NCBI RefSeq assembly: GCF_001649575.2 | Contig: NC_051440.1 | Location: forward strand, 23,856,476 to 23,920,475 | From: Kryptolebias marmoratus | Taxonomy: Eukaryota; Chordata; Actinopteri; Cyprinodontiformes; Rivulidae | Direction: 5' to 3' | Length of the DNA: 64,000 bases | In this document: one piece after another, positions 23,188 through 33,539 of the stretch | How the letters are laid out: each line of letters begins with the position of its first letter | Numbering within the stretch: position 1 is the first letter of the stretch | The notes under the pieces: model-generated | Seen by the model: the letters and a program-made list of their open reading frames with translations, nothing else | What the model was told of the DNA's origin: nothing | Database searches by the model: none | Translations under genes and position numbers: made by a program

Positions 23188-23689
23188 TGGCAAATAAAAA
23201 GCAACTGTTTCCAAATTCTCAAACATTATGTGTGATAGCATACTAGACATTTCCTTAATCCAGTAATCTGTCATATTTTACATTAGAACGGGATTTGCCA
23301 AAAAGTCCACACTCTGATCTTTTCAGGAAGTCTTTATTTTTGTGCCCTGCTCTCAGCTAACTTCGCTCTTCTTGTATCAGAAATGAAAAATTATAAATGC
23401 ACACTACGTGTTGGGAACCTGTGTTTGTTGACTGACTTTTATTTGTCAGATTTAAGAGACAAAAGTTGAAAAAAGATCGATTCTCGTCGCGTTTAAAATA
23501 ACACAAAACAGCGTAAAAAGACCTCCAAACAAGACCTCGTTTATTTATTTATTTATTTTATTTTTATAGCTGCTGATTAAAGTTACAACATTGACATGAT
23601 TATATGAGTAGTTTTTACCGAGAAATCGACCAGAAGCGCCGTGAAAATGGTCAGATCCGCCAAACTAACTGCTACATTGTTCCTCTTAC

Positions 23690-24800
23690 ATTAGAAACAC
23701 AGAGACCTTTGTTTTTAGTATAAACAACAAAAAAAAAGCCTAAGTACTTTTGATTTTATTTACATTAATTCCTTTTGTCACACTGGTAATAATAGAAAAA
23801 GGCTAGTTCAGGGCTAAAAGTAACAAAAGCTAAAAATAGTTTTTACCGGTCCTGCATGTATGTGAATGACTAAATGTGACGTCATCGGGTCAAAACTGGA
23901 CAGGATGTTTTCTTTTGTCACTTGTTTTTCAGTTGTTTATGTTCCCGTTTTTATTTTTCTACTTTACTTTTGCATGCTTTGTGGTGTTTATCGTTCATCT
24001 ACAGGCGTGTCCGGGTTTAATAGGACAGGTGTGGCACTTTGATTTTTACTTCACTTTGGTATTTGTGCCTTTTTTATGTTTTAAAAGATTTTTACCTTTA
24101 GCCTATTTGTTTTTACAAATACTTTCCCCTTAGAAATAATGACATCTCTTCAGTTCCTTCATAAACATTGTTCTCTTTACAATTTGCTTCAGAAAACTTG
24201 CTTTATTTATTAATTTCTTTTTTTAACGTTTAAGTTTTAGCTAGTATGATTCTCCTTTTCAATTCTGCTTGTGCTCTGTAAGAAGAATGATTCCAGTCAA
24301 GCTTGGATCTCAGCTGAGGCTTCCTTTAATAAAGTACCTTCATTTCAAGTATTACATACAATAGAAAAAAATATAAATGAATTGAAAAAACAAAAACCTA
24401 ACAGATGAATTTAATGAAGTCGAGTCACGCCAAGTAATGATTTGGAAATATTACATTTATTTGAAGAACACTTTATTCACTAAAAGGTGATTCTTATGCT
24501 CAATAAGAAAACAAGTTTCAATACAGTGATAAGTTGATTCAGTAAAATATAGGTATAAAGTCATTTCCATCAAAATATCAAAAGCTTCTAAGCATTAGTT
24601 TACAGAAAAATGCAAAGTCATGTAAAAATAAGCCTAAAAGCTGCTGCAGAAAGAATTTAGAAAAGGTAAATATGATCCCAGATGTATGTAGATCTATAAG
24701 ACAAATAAAGAAACATTCAGACTCAGTTGGATCATCGGGTGAAGCTTTCAACTCTGTTTAAGGTTTCAGGTTTCATACTGATGTAGTCGAACCAGAAAAC
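23690..24800 (+). repeat. Duplicated block, inverted copy at 33540-34570
   Basis: This block matches the reverse complement of 33540-34570, including a phrase 'gtgtccgggtttaa' and 'gctagtatgattctcctttt'. It contains the CHST 3'-flank module (24295-24800). The inverted partner lacks about 40 bp around the start of that module. The pair encloses gene B and the right 4-kb arm, making a second, older inverted repeat. Confidence 0.75.
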
Positions 24801-24994
24801 GATATTTTGACATTTCTACCTTACGTGGTAGAAATGTCTCGGTTCTAAACCACCTGACTTCTCTTCAAACTTTACAAGAAAAAATAAAGAAAATGAATAT
24901 AAGAAAATGAAAAATGGAAAACAGAAAGTATTCACCAGCTGAAATCTTTTATAATATGAGAATTTAAATGAGTTTCATTCTAAAAACTGCTGCT

Positions 24995-25594
24995 AAAGTA
25001 TGGAACCTGCCTTATAGATACCTGCTAAAAAATAAAGTGAGATAAGTTAATTCATAGATTTTACCCTGCCAAGCAGTACATGTTAAAATTTAGGAAAGAT
25101 TTATGTGTGAGCTGTTCTCTGTGTGATTCTGAACCTGAAACTGTGAAACACCTGTTCTGGAACTGCATCTCTACCACCTTCTGGGAAGAAGTAACTCGGT
25201 ATATCCAAAGGAAGGTTGACTGTGGTTTCCAGTTAAGATGGGACAATGTACTGTTTGGAGTCCATGACAGAAATAACAAAAACAGAAGGAACTTTATATT
25301 TTAACCTAATAATAATCTTAGGTAAATACCACATACATAGATCTAAATTTGCACATACTACTCCCTCTTTTCTGGCATTTCAAGAAGAATCTGAACAGTA
25401 CATTGTAAGCATCCGTGATTCCTACAACATGAAAGCTATTAAAACTGTTATTCTTTGTTCCTCATTTAATATATTTACATGATTGAATGGTCCCCCTGGC
25501 TTTTGTTATTAATTGTTTTATTTATTTTTGGTTCAATGTTTGTTAATAACTGACTTGTATTGACTTTTTTCCTTCAATAAAATTAAAAAAAAAG
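24995..25594 (+). mobile_element. L1-like LINE fragment, ORF2 C-terminus and 3' end
   Basis: The plus strand encodes CSLCDSEPETVKHLFWNC, the zinc-finger-like region at the end of L1-type reverse transcriptases, then WEEVTRYIQRK, VLFGVHD and, after a frameshift, IILGKYHIHRSKFA. A 3'UTR with AATAAA and a poly(A) tail ends at about 25594. This is a 5'-truncated retrocopy. Confidence 0.75.
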
Positions 25595-26084
25595 GGAGGC
25601 TGTGGCATTGCTCGGCACAAAGCTGGGAAAAAGAGTGAAAAAGAGCAGAAATCACTAAACACTGATCTGCTACTTCCAACAGAACTGTAATGGCTCATCT
25701 AGCTCCAAACTAAGTGTTTGTAATATATTTAAAAAATGCATAAATAAAGTATTAAATAAGACCATGAAGTCTGCTCATAAATGATCCAGCTATATGTTTT
25801 AAAACATTTAGTCTTTTTTATGTGGAAATTGTCTGATTATTTGTATAATGACATGTTTGTGTGATATTTAGTGTTTAATAGAAAAAGTTAAATGTGTTGG
25901 GGTCAGTGTAATCACTTCAGGGTCAGAGTTTAAGGAAAATCTAAGCAAGCTTTAAAAATAAAAGACCTGTTTCCCTCAAACTTTACTTTGAACCTTTACA
26001 AAAGTAAGACTTGATCATTTCAAAGCAGAAGGCCTTTCCTCTCATTAGCTACTTTAATAACATCTGCATGACTGCAGCTCTGCA
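25595..26084. other. Spacer, nothing recognised
   Basis: AT-rich sequence after the LINE poly(A) tail with no gene or repeat that I can identify. Confidence 0.35.
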
Positions 26085-26201
26085 GTTTGTATTAAAATAC
26101 AAATGCAATGATCACAGCTCGATGAGTGAAGGTACCAGATTTTCTTACCTTTTGCTTCCACCTGGTGGTTGCATCTTTATCAGAGGTTGTAAAATTTAAA
26201 A

Positions 26202-26265
26202 GTCGGCTTCTTGTGAATTTAAAGTTCACATTATTATGTGAACTTTAAATTCACAAGAAGCCGAC
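26202..26265. repeat. Perfect 30-bp fold-back with 4-nt loop
   Basis: Arms 26202-26231 and 26236-26265 are exact reverse complements around the loop TATT. Sequence left of it (about 26110-26231) is also an inverted copy of 26590-26700, while the right arm sequence recurs in direct orientation at about 26583 and 36354. It marks a head-to-head junction of a repeated segment. Confidence 0.75.
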
Positions 26266-26304
26266 ATTTAAATTAGGAACTAACATAATTAACAATAATT
26301 AATA

Positions 26305-27070
26305 GCTAATTAACACTGGCTAATACAGAAATGCTGAGAACATAGTTTTACAGATACTGAGCTAAAATTTAGTGTGGTGGTAGCTGAGAGTCATCCTAAA
26401 CACATACTAAGAGCATTACATGTTGTGCAACATATTTGTGTTAAACACAGTATGGTAAACTAAAAGCTAACATGTGAACTCATCAGACCAACACCTGACT
26501 CACGCCAGTTTACGAGCCTCAAATTGCTTCTCATTAAAAACATCAACAACATTAGCTGGAGTTATTTTTTAATGACTGTTATTATGTGAACTTTAAATTC
26601 ACAAGAAGCCGACATTTAAATTTTACAACCTCGGATAAAGATGCAACCACCAGGTGGAAGCAAAAGGTAAGAAAATCTGGAATCTTCACTCATCGAGCTG
26701 TGTGAAACTGTGTGTGCAGTGAAATGGCGTTATTGTTTAAACAGAATTTAACTACATTTTTAAAAAACAAAATGGCCAAACATAAATTTTAAAGCAAACA
26801 TTAATAAATCAGGATTTTATTTAATAAATGAACAGCTTGTTTTTGTTTTTTCATCCTTTACTTTTCTCTGTCAGTGCCTTGTCATGTCCTGGAAACAGCC
26901 TCTGAAATTAGCTGGATAATGAAATTTTATGCAGCTTTGAGTTAGGGAGAGAAAATAAAAGGTTTTCTAAAAGTAAGATGGGCAAAAAACTAATTCTTCT
27001 TTGAAGACAGTGAAGGGAAACGCAATAAAAGTTTAATAATATGTAAACACAGTTGAAGAAGAATGATCCA
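26305..27070 (+). repeat. Direct repeat, copy 1 (partner 36075-36835)
   Basis: Near-identical to 36075-36835 in the same orientation, with small deletions and a few substitutions (for example a 4-base gap near 26785). It has no coding content and contains a copy of the sequence that forms the fold-back at 26202-26265. Confidence 0.8.
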
Positions 27071-27109
27071 GTAAAAAATAACAGTCATTTAAAAATAACT
27101 CCAGCTAAT

Positions 27110-27500
27110 GTTGTTGTTTCTGTATTGTATTTCAGTCCAGATGTTCACAAGTTATTTTGCTAACACACAAACAGGGTCAACATTTATAACAGCAGTTTTA
27201 GGTACAGATCTTTGTGTGGAGCTTGGAGTAAATGTTGGGGATGACTCTCAGCTACTACCTCATCAAACCTGAGCTCAGCGTCTGGAAAACTGATGGATTT
27301 GTAGCCATTTATGTGTTTCATAGCTTAGCTGTGGCGGCCATCTTGAAAGGGAATGACTCCAAAAGTCAATCAGTTGTAGATGTTCATCCAGTGATGACCA
27401 CCTGAGAGTTTAGTTCGTATCCGTCCAGCGGCTCACGAGATATTTTGGTACACGCGCGCGCGCACGAGTAAAAACCTCCTTCGTCTTCTCCGGCGGGCGA
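27110..27500 (-). repeat. Dispersed fish repeat, minus orientation
   Basis: Reverse complement of the repeat family at 35520-36010, with phrases such as 'gatggccgccacagcta' and 'ggtcatcactggatgaacat'. It ends with an alternating purine-pyrimidine run (about 27452-27466), which could adopt Z-form. It lies immediately upstream of the candidate gene B promoter. Confidence 0.6.
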
Positions 27501-27779
27501 TAATATAAAGACACATGTCCTGATTGGCTGATGTTCGGACAGCCTGGGTGTGTAAGGCTCCGGTACTGGGGTCAGAGGCTGCGTTTAAAAACCGAGAGAA
27601 GAGTCCCTCACCTGAGACAGGTGATGCTCATTGGTTCAGAGCCCTTCGCTGACTAACCTACCTGTCCCGCCAGGTTTACAGGTATTTAACCCGGACAGGG
27701 ACGGAAAGACAGGAGACAGGAGACAGGAGACAGAAGGAGGAGCAGCAACAGTTATTTGGAACCAGCGACACCGACTAAG
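27480..27779 (+). promoter_or_regulatory. Candidate promoter and non-coding first exon of gene B
   Basis: The region is GC-richer than its surroundings, has two reverse CCAAT boxes (GATTGG at about 27522 and ATTGG at about 27630), a TTTAAAAA element near 27583 and purine-rich direct repeats (GGAGACA at about 27713-27731). It ends with a good donor, CTAAG/gtacaa, at 27779/27780. Splicing to the acceptor at 30697 would give a 2.9-kb 5'UTR intron. It lies outside the inverted arm, so gene A does not share it in the visible sequence. Confidence 0.45.
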
Positions 27780-29958
27780 GTACAAATTTACTGTTTTTGC
27801 TTTTTCTGATTCGTTTTTGAACAAACCGATTCATCCACTTTTTCTCTCTCTGAAGTTTATTTTTTAATGTTTATTCAATTTGCCAACAAACTTTACCAAG
27901 TTCATAGAAAAAATTAAATAAATGATAACGAATTTGTACTCAGTCTTCCCCTCGCAGGACACAATTTTTTTTTTTTTTTGTCAATTTCTGACCTCACATG
28001 TGAGCCTGAGGCGCTTCATAAAAACCCAATAATTCCCGTTTACCAAAATCTGTCAGCCTGTAGATCCTCATGTTTTCAACAGTTTGCTTTAGCTGAAGGT
28101 TTGTTTTCCACGACATGACTTTATTATTATTATTTTTTACCCCTGGATATATAAGCAGGATCCCAGCAAGAAGCAAGATCCCTACCCTCTGTGCTAAACT
28201 GCCTCATCTCTCAAAGATGAGGCATTACATGCAAATAAATTTGTCATCAAGTTAAATGATGTAATTTAAACAGTCATGTTTAAACTTGCTGGATAAACAG
28301 TGAACCAAATAAAAAAATGTACCTGCAAACACTATGTCTCATTAATCTGTCTCAAAGGACAGATTAAATATTTGATAATTTGTTCCCCTTTAACTTGATA
28401 GTCTGTTGATGTTTTTACAAGATTAAATCAAACAAATACTTGATTCTTAGGACACCCGAGGACACATTGTTGGAGCTGAAAACCTCTAATTGCTCAAGGC
28501 TGAACTAGAAGAACTGCCTGTTGGACACACCTGAGGACAGGTAACTTATCTGACATTTCTTAAATCTGAGTTAGACCCAAACATTCCTCCTCTGTTCTTA
28601 TGATCGACATACAAGTTCACATTGACTTTTAAGCTCTAAGAGGATTTTATTGTGTGTGTTTTACCTAATTTTATACGTATATGCTGTAGTCAGTCACAGT
28701 TGCTTTCTTTAGATCAAGTAGAGGATAAAATCATGGAATTACTGTAGTTTGCAGCTTTGAAACAAACACCTGAATCAGGTTAAATCTGCTAATTAGTCTT
28801 CAGCTCGGAGAGCTGTGAGCGGGTTTGGACACCCAGCTAGAACGGCATTATAACAGTCTGGTCTGCAGGTGATGGAAGCATGGTCCAGTTTTTCAGCATC
28901 ATCAGAAACAATTTCTTGTCCAAGCTCTATATTGAAAACTCTTTAACATAGAAATGTCAAACCGCACATGCCGCCGTGTTCTGAGATCGTATCAGAAATG
29001 AAGATTGAACTAGATGGCTAACGAGACAGTAATATATTTGACTAACAAAATTTCCTTTGCCGAAAGTCTATAAATCATTACTGCTGAGCGCTGAGGGAAC
29101 GTGTTTGTAGAAGCCATTTATCTATTTCATGTTTGTTTTTCCCCTCTTAGGGGTGTATTTCATTTGGTGTATTGCTGGGATGGGTTATTTAAGGTCAGGT
29201 GTGTTTCTACTCAGGTGTTGCTAATGGTAGGAGGCAAACGGTTTTCTACTGTGCATAATTTAAGAGTTTATGTGGATGTATTTTGTGCTGATGGAAAATG
29301 ACAAGATGAATGGGTGCTTTAAAGGAAATAAATGGCTTTATGATCTATAAGCTGACAAGGAAGATTTGCATAACAAGTTTAACAAAGGGCACGTACAACC
29401 AAAGCTCACCAGGAAGAACAGCAACCAGTAGCGTAAAATATAGCATTTTAGCCGCTACAGTGCCGATCACTTGCAGTATGGGAGTGAGTCAACCTGGCCA
29501 CAATAGTAAGATGATCTTGTTGTACGCAGGACTTTTTTATTCAATATAAAGACTTATAGTGGTCTTCAGGATTGTGTTTATGCCATCCTCTTTCTTAGAC
29601 TGAGGCTGTGGAAGTGGGAGGTCAACCAGGGAGAACATGTACTGGAGGTGGAAGCTATTTGTTTAAAAATGCAGTCCTGTACCACACCCACAAGGGTAAT
29701 TTTTTTTTTTAGTTAAGACAATGCAAGCACAAATGTATTGTGACATTATTTTCCATGAACATAAGTGCTTGTCTTGTTCTTTAAAATCCTCCAGGTTTCA
29801 GTTTGTAACATCTTATGAGACAAGGACAAACTACTTGGAAATGACTCACAGCTGTGCAAATTATTGTCCCCCAGCTTTGTCCCCTTTACTGGAACAGTAA
29901 TCATACTGCAGTCCAGCTCTTAGCAACAAAAAAAGAAAAAAATCAATTCTGTATCACA

Positions 29959-30548
29959 TACACTATATTGCCAAAAGTATTCACTCGCCTCCCTTCACAA
30001 ACATTTGAACTTGTGTTATATCCTATTTTTAATCCACAGGGTTTAATCTGATGTTGGCCCACTCTGCTTCTATAACAGCTTCAGCTCTTCTGGGAAGGTT
30101 TTCCACAGGTTTAGGAGAGTTTATGGGAATTTTTGGACCATTCTTCCAGAAGCTCATCTGTGAGACACTGATGTTGGACAGAAGGCTCTCAGTCTCTGCT
30201 CTAATTCATCCCAAAGGTGTTCTGCCGGGTTGAGGTCAGGACTCTGTGCAGGATGGTCAGGTTCTTCCTGATCCATGTCTTTGTGGACCTTGCTTTGGGC
30301 TCTGGTGCTCAGCCATGTTGGAACAGGAAGGGAACATCCCCAAACTAATCCCACAAAGTTGGGAGCATGAAATGTCTTGCTGTGCTGAAACATGAAGAGT
30401 TCCTTTCACTGGAACTAAGCCGAGCCAACTCCTGAAAAACAAGCCCACACCATCATCCTCCCTCCACCAAACTTTGCACGTTACACAATGCAGTCAGACA
30501 AGCACCGTTCTCCTGGCAGCAGCCAAACCCAGACTATTTCTGCTGAGC
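29959..30548 (-). mobile_element. Truncated Tc1/mariner element (right arm)
   Basis: The mirror copy of the element at 20000-20591, with the same terminal TACACTATATTGCCAAAAGT and the same truncation. It lies inside the presumed 5'UTR intron of gene B, antisense to it. An identical breakpoint in both arms shows it inserted before the duplication. Confidence 0.85.
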
Positions 30549-30696
30549 AGTCTTGGTTTGTAAATGTTGCCAAGATGTTCTTTGTTTAGAGACAGTGAAA
30601 TCAAAAGGTTATGGAGACTGGAGGTTGTATTTAGGAAATCTGCATGTTAGTCAAAAATATCAATTCTTTTTTCTTTTTGTGTCTTTTTCCCCACAG

Positions 30697-30775
30697 AAGA
30701 GACTACACTTTCCTCAACAAAAGACAGAAACGGCAGATGTTCTCCTGCATTTAAAGCTGACAAAGACCCACAGCC
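30697..30775 (+). promoter_or_regulatory. Gene B 5'UTR with conserved acceptor
   Basis: tttccccacag/AAGAGACT acceptor at 30696/30697. The sequence to the ATG is the same as in gene A, including CAGATGTTCTCCTGCA. It supports splicing from the candidate first exon ending at 27779. Confidence 0.65.
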
Positions 30776-31918
30776 ATGGGTTCTAGGAGTATAATTAGCT
30801 TTAAGACCCTGATTCCCCTGATGATTCTTCAGGGAGCATCAGTGGTGCTGATCTGTAACTGGTATTATCAGTATCGTCCTTTAGATTCTGCCCAAAATGA
30901 CGGTAAAGTTCATGTTTTGCTGCTCTCGTCGTGGCGATCAGGTTCCTCCTTCATGGGTCAGGTTTTCAGCCAGCACCCGTCTGTTTTCTACCTAATGGAG
31001 CCCGCCTGGCATGTGTGGACCAAAGTGGAGAAACCTCGTGCTGGACTCCTCCGAATGGCTGTGAGAGATTTACTACGAAGTCTACTTCAGTGTGACTTCT
31101 CAGTAATGGATTCTTACTTTCCAGAAAACGCACATGTGTCCTCTTTGTTTATGTGGACTGAAAGCCGAGCTCTGTGCTCGCCTCCGGCCTGTTCCATCAC
31201 AGCGAGGAACGAGTCTCAATGCCGTCAGAAATGTGACGTTAAGGGTTTGCAGAAGGTGGAAAAGGCCTGTCAGACATACAGTCACGTGGCATTAAAAGAC
31301 GTTCGACTTTTTGAGCTGAAATCCCTTTACCCCCTTCTGCAAGACCCCAACCTGGATCTCCGCATCGTTCATCTGGTCCGCGACCCTCGGGCCGTGTTCA
31401 GGTCTAGAGAGGAGTCAGCCAAATCATTTATCTTAGATAGCTCTATTGTCTTGGAGCAGGAAGACATACCAGAAGCTGAAGTTCAGTATAAAGTCATGCA
31501 GGAAGTCTGTCATAGTCATTTGGAGATTTATGAGACGGTCATCCTGAAACCTCCTCCATTTCTTGAAGGCCGCTACAAAATGATTCGCTATGAAGACATG
31601 GCTCGCAACCCACTAAAGGAAGTCAGTGATATTTATCAGTTTGTAGGTTTAGAGATGACCAAACAGATGGAGGAATGGATCTACAAGAAGACTCACGGAA
31701 AGGGAAAAGGCACTCCGATGCAGGCTTTCCAAGTTATCCCTAGAAATGCTACCCAGGTGTCCGAGGCCTGGCGCACCATGCTGCCACACAGCAAGGTCAA
31801 ACGTGTTCAAGAAGTTTGTGGAGAAGCCATGGAGCTGCTCGGGTACAGGAGCGTTCACAGTGAAGAGGAGCAGAAGAGACTTGACTTGGATCTGCTGCTT
31901 GTACGAGAACTACGTTAG
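30776..31918 (+). CDS. Carbohydrate 6-O-sulfotransferase, CHST5/6-like (gene B, chimeric)
   Basis: Same family and predicted activity as gene A: a 380-residue type II Golgi sulfotransferase with anchor at about 10-28, SSWRSGSS at 51-58 and RIVHLVRDPRAVFRS at 196-210. All catalytic blocks are intact. Residues 1-128 are identical to gene A. From residue 129 to the end it is identical to gene E, including REESAKSFILDSSIV and KGTPMQAFQV, which A lacks. The switch falls in a 19-bp stretch shared by all three (31142-31160). It is the only plus-strand member of the cluster. The same stop (CGT TAG) as A and E ends it. Because A and E flank the conserved active-site halves, the hybrid should be functional if expressed. 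Confidence 0.93.
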   Translation: MGSRSIISFKTLIPLMILQGASVVLICNWYYQYRPLDSAQNDGKVHVLLLSSWRSGSSFMGQVFSQHPSVFYLMEPAWHVWTKVEKPRAGLLRMAVRDLLRSLLQCDFSVMDSYFPENAHVSSLFMWTESRALCSPPACSITARNESQCRQKCDVKGLQKVEKACQTYSHVALKDVRLFELKSLYPLLQDPNLDLRIVHLVRDPRAVFRSREESAKSFILDSSIVLEQEDIPEAEVQYKVMQEVCHSHLEIYETVILKPPPFLEGRYKMIRYEDMARNPLKEVSDIYQFVGLEMTKQMEEWIYKKTHGKGKGTPMQAFQVIPRNATQVSEAWRTMLPHSKVKRVQEVCGEAMELLGYRSVHSEEEQKRLDLDLLLVRELR

Positions 31919-32383
31919 TTCAGCTGGAAACCAGCTAAAACAGAGCAGATAGATCATAATTAAAGGGACATTTACACATTGTTGCTTCTAAATTGTGTAC
32001 GGATCATAGTTCAAAATAGTAATAATATGTCAGAAATTGAGAGATATGCAAAAGAAAACAAAGGCAAGAACAAATCAGCCAAGAACAAAAACAGAAGTTG
32101 CTGACAGACCGACTGAACTCTGCGTAAACGCAGCTGAACACAACCACTGTCAAAGAAGGAAGCCATGATAGCAAAGTTTCCAGCTCAAACATGAGCTCAT
32201 ATGATGATCTTTAATACGACAGAATTCCCAATAAGGCTGCTCTCACTCTGTTCATCCTGATTTTACTCAAACCCAATATTTTCAAACAGAACCTCCAGTC
32301 CCCACATCATGTCACAGTCCTGGGTCTCTGTGTTCGCTGTAAGCTGTTTTTTTATATTAATGTTTACATTTAACCACGTTTTT
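31142..32383 (+). repeat. Segment shared with gene E (inverted copy 49390-50631)
   Basis: Covers the last two thirds of the gene B coding exon and about 465 bp of 3' flank. The reverse complement at 49390-50631 gives an identical protein and an identical 62-residue shadow frame in the flank. Homology ends abruptly after 'taaccacgttttt' on both sides; at the gene E side the next bases belong to pseudogene D. Confidence 0.9.
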
Positions 32384-32799
32384 TTGTTCTTTTATTTTGA
32401 GCTCGGATTGTTTTGTTACTCAGTTTGTGCTGGTTGATGTGTCAGGGTCTCAGAGGCAGCAGAGCTGGATTCTTGGGGAAAGTACAGCGTTGCTGCTGCA
32501 AGACGCTACACGTCAGTTCGGCTTGTTCCTGTTAGAACAATGAACAATTAAACAGATGTAAACATCTGAGTAAAACTACTTCACCTTTCAAAGTTTCATC
32601 ACTTCATATATGGAGGTGCAGCTTCCATTTAATATGCCCCCCCCCCAAAAGACTCTATGTAACAAAACTGAATTATGATTTATTTCTTTGTGCCATCAGA
32701 TGCACTTTTTAACTTGAATGACAAATTATTGAAAAAAACAGAAAACAACTTTACAGATCCCGTATCAGCCATGAGTCTGCACAGAGTTTCACAGATTGT

Positions 32800-33170
32800 A
32801 TTAAGAAAAAAAACAAAAACTTTGATTTATGGCAACTGGACACCAAACGCTGTGTGTTTATAAGATTGAAATGAGGTGTGAGAGCTGCCAAACTGAAGTA
32901 TAATTTACTGCCATGTGGTCTTATTACTCCGTCTTTTAATGAAGAATTGTTTAGGGTTATTTAAGATACTGTAGCTGATATTACATTTTTGGTGTCGGAA
33001 TAACTATATAATGTTAAAAGCACTTTGGGTTGTTTTATTTAACTTTATTGTTTGAAGAAATTGCTCTTGTGACTTTGCACATGTTGTATTATTCCAGCTG
33101 TCCATGACAGGTTATTGTATTGCAGACATAAATAGGATTCTTTTAGTATTTGCCACTTTGTCTATCAATT
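32800..33170 (+). repeat. Older inverted repeat, partner about 35215-35470
   Basis: Phrases such as 'actttgatttatggcaactgg' trimmed to 'tttatggcaactgg' and 'ttgaaatgaggtgtgagag' recur as reverse complements near 35380-35450, and 'gacaggttattg' with 'aataggattctttt' pair with 35220-35250. The pairs are diverged. With 33540-34080 and 34850-35280 they form one interrupted inverted repeat centred near 34.5 kb. Confidence 0.6.
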
Positions 33171-33179
33171 CAATTACCT

Positions 33180-33494
33180 TAGCATTTTTATGTTGGCTGT
33201 TTTAGCGTGCATTGGCACTGTTAGCTAGATTTCTTCGTGCCTTAGTTTAGTAATATCATGTTTTAGTAGTTTATTTATCCTGTACCTTAGTTAGCATTGT
33301 CATGTTTTAGCTTAGTTATCTTGTACCTGCATTATCATGTTCTATAACTTTGTATTGTTGTTTAATTTAGTTTTCTCTCTTGTATTTTATCTGTAACTTT
33401 GTCTGTAATTTTGTTCTTGTGTTGTAAAGCACTTTGAGTCGCCTTGTGCTGAAAAGTGCTGTACAAATAAATGTACCTTACCTTACCTTACCTT
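33180..33494 (+). mobile_element. LINE/SINE 3' tail with ACCTT repeats
   Basis: Ends with 'aaagcactttgagtcgcctt', then 'gtgctgtacaaataaatgt' and four ACCTT-like units (about 33474-33494). This 3' tail is shared by several fish LINE/SINE families. The insert interrupts the inverted repeat module between 33170 and 33540, since its partner at 35100-35215 has no such sequence. Confidence 0.55.
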
Positions 33495-33539
33495 GAACAA
33501 TGTTTGTTTGCTTTGGTTACTGAGAAACTGTCCTCTGTA

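Larger units (their letters stand above)
27964..31952. repeat. Right arm of the ~4-kb inverted duplication
   Basis: Reverse complement of 18596-22599. From 27964 to about 31160 it matches the gene A arm almost perfectly. From 31161 to the stop region the match to A is weaker and the match to gene E is exact at protein level. The inner end is a poly(T) tract facing the gap-side poly(A) of the left arm. Confidence 0.92.

Noticed and set aside
22447..23274. Long open frames of up to 275 codons on both strands
   Set aside because: They consist almost wholly of N bases from the assembly gap.
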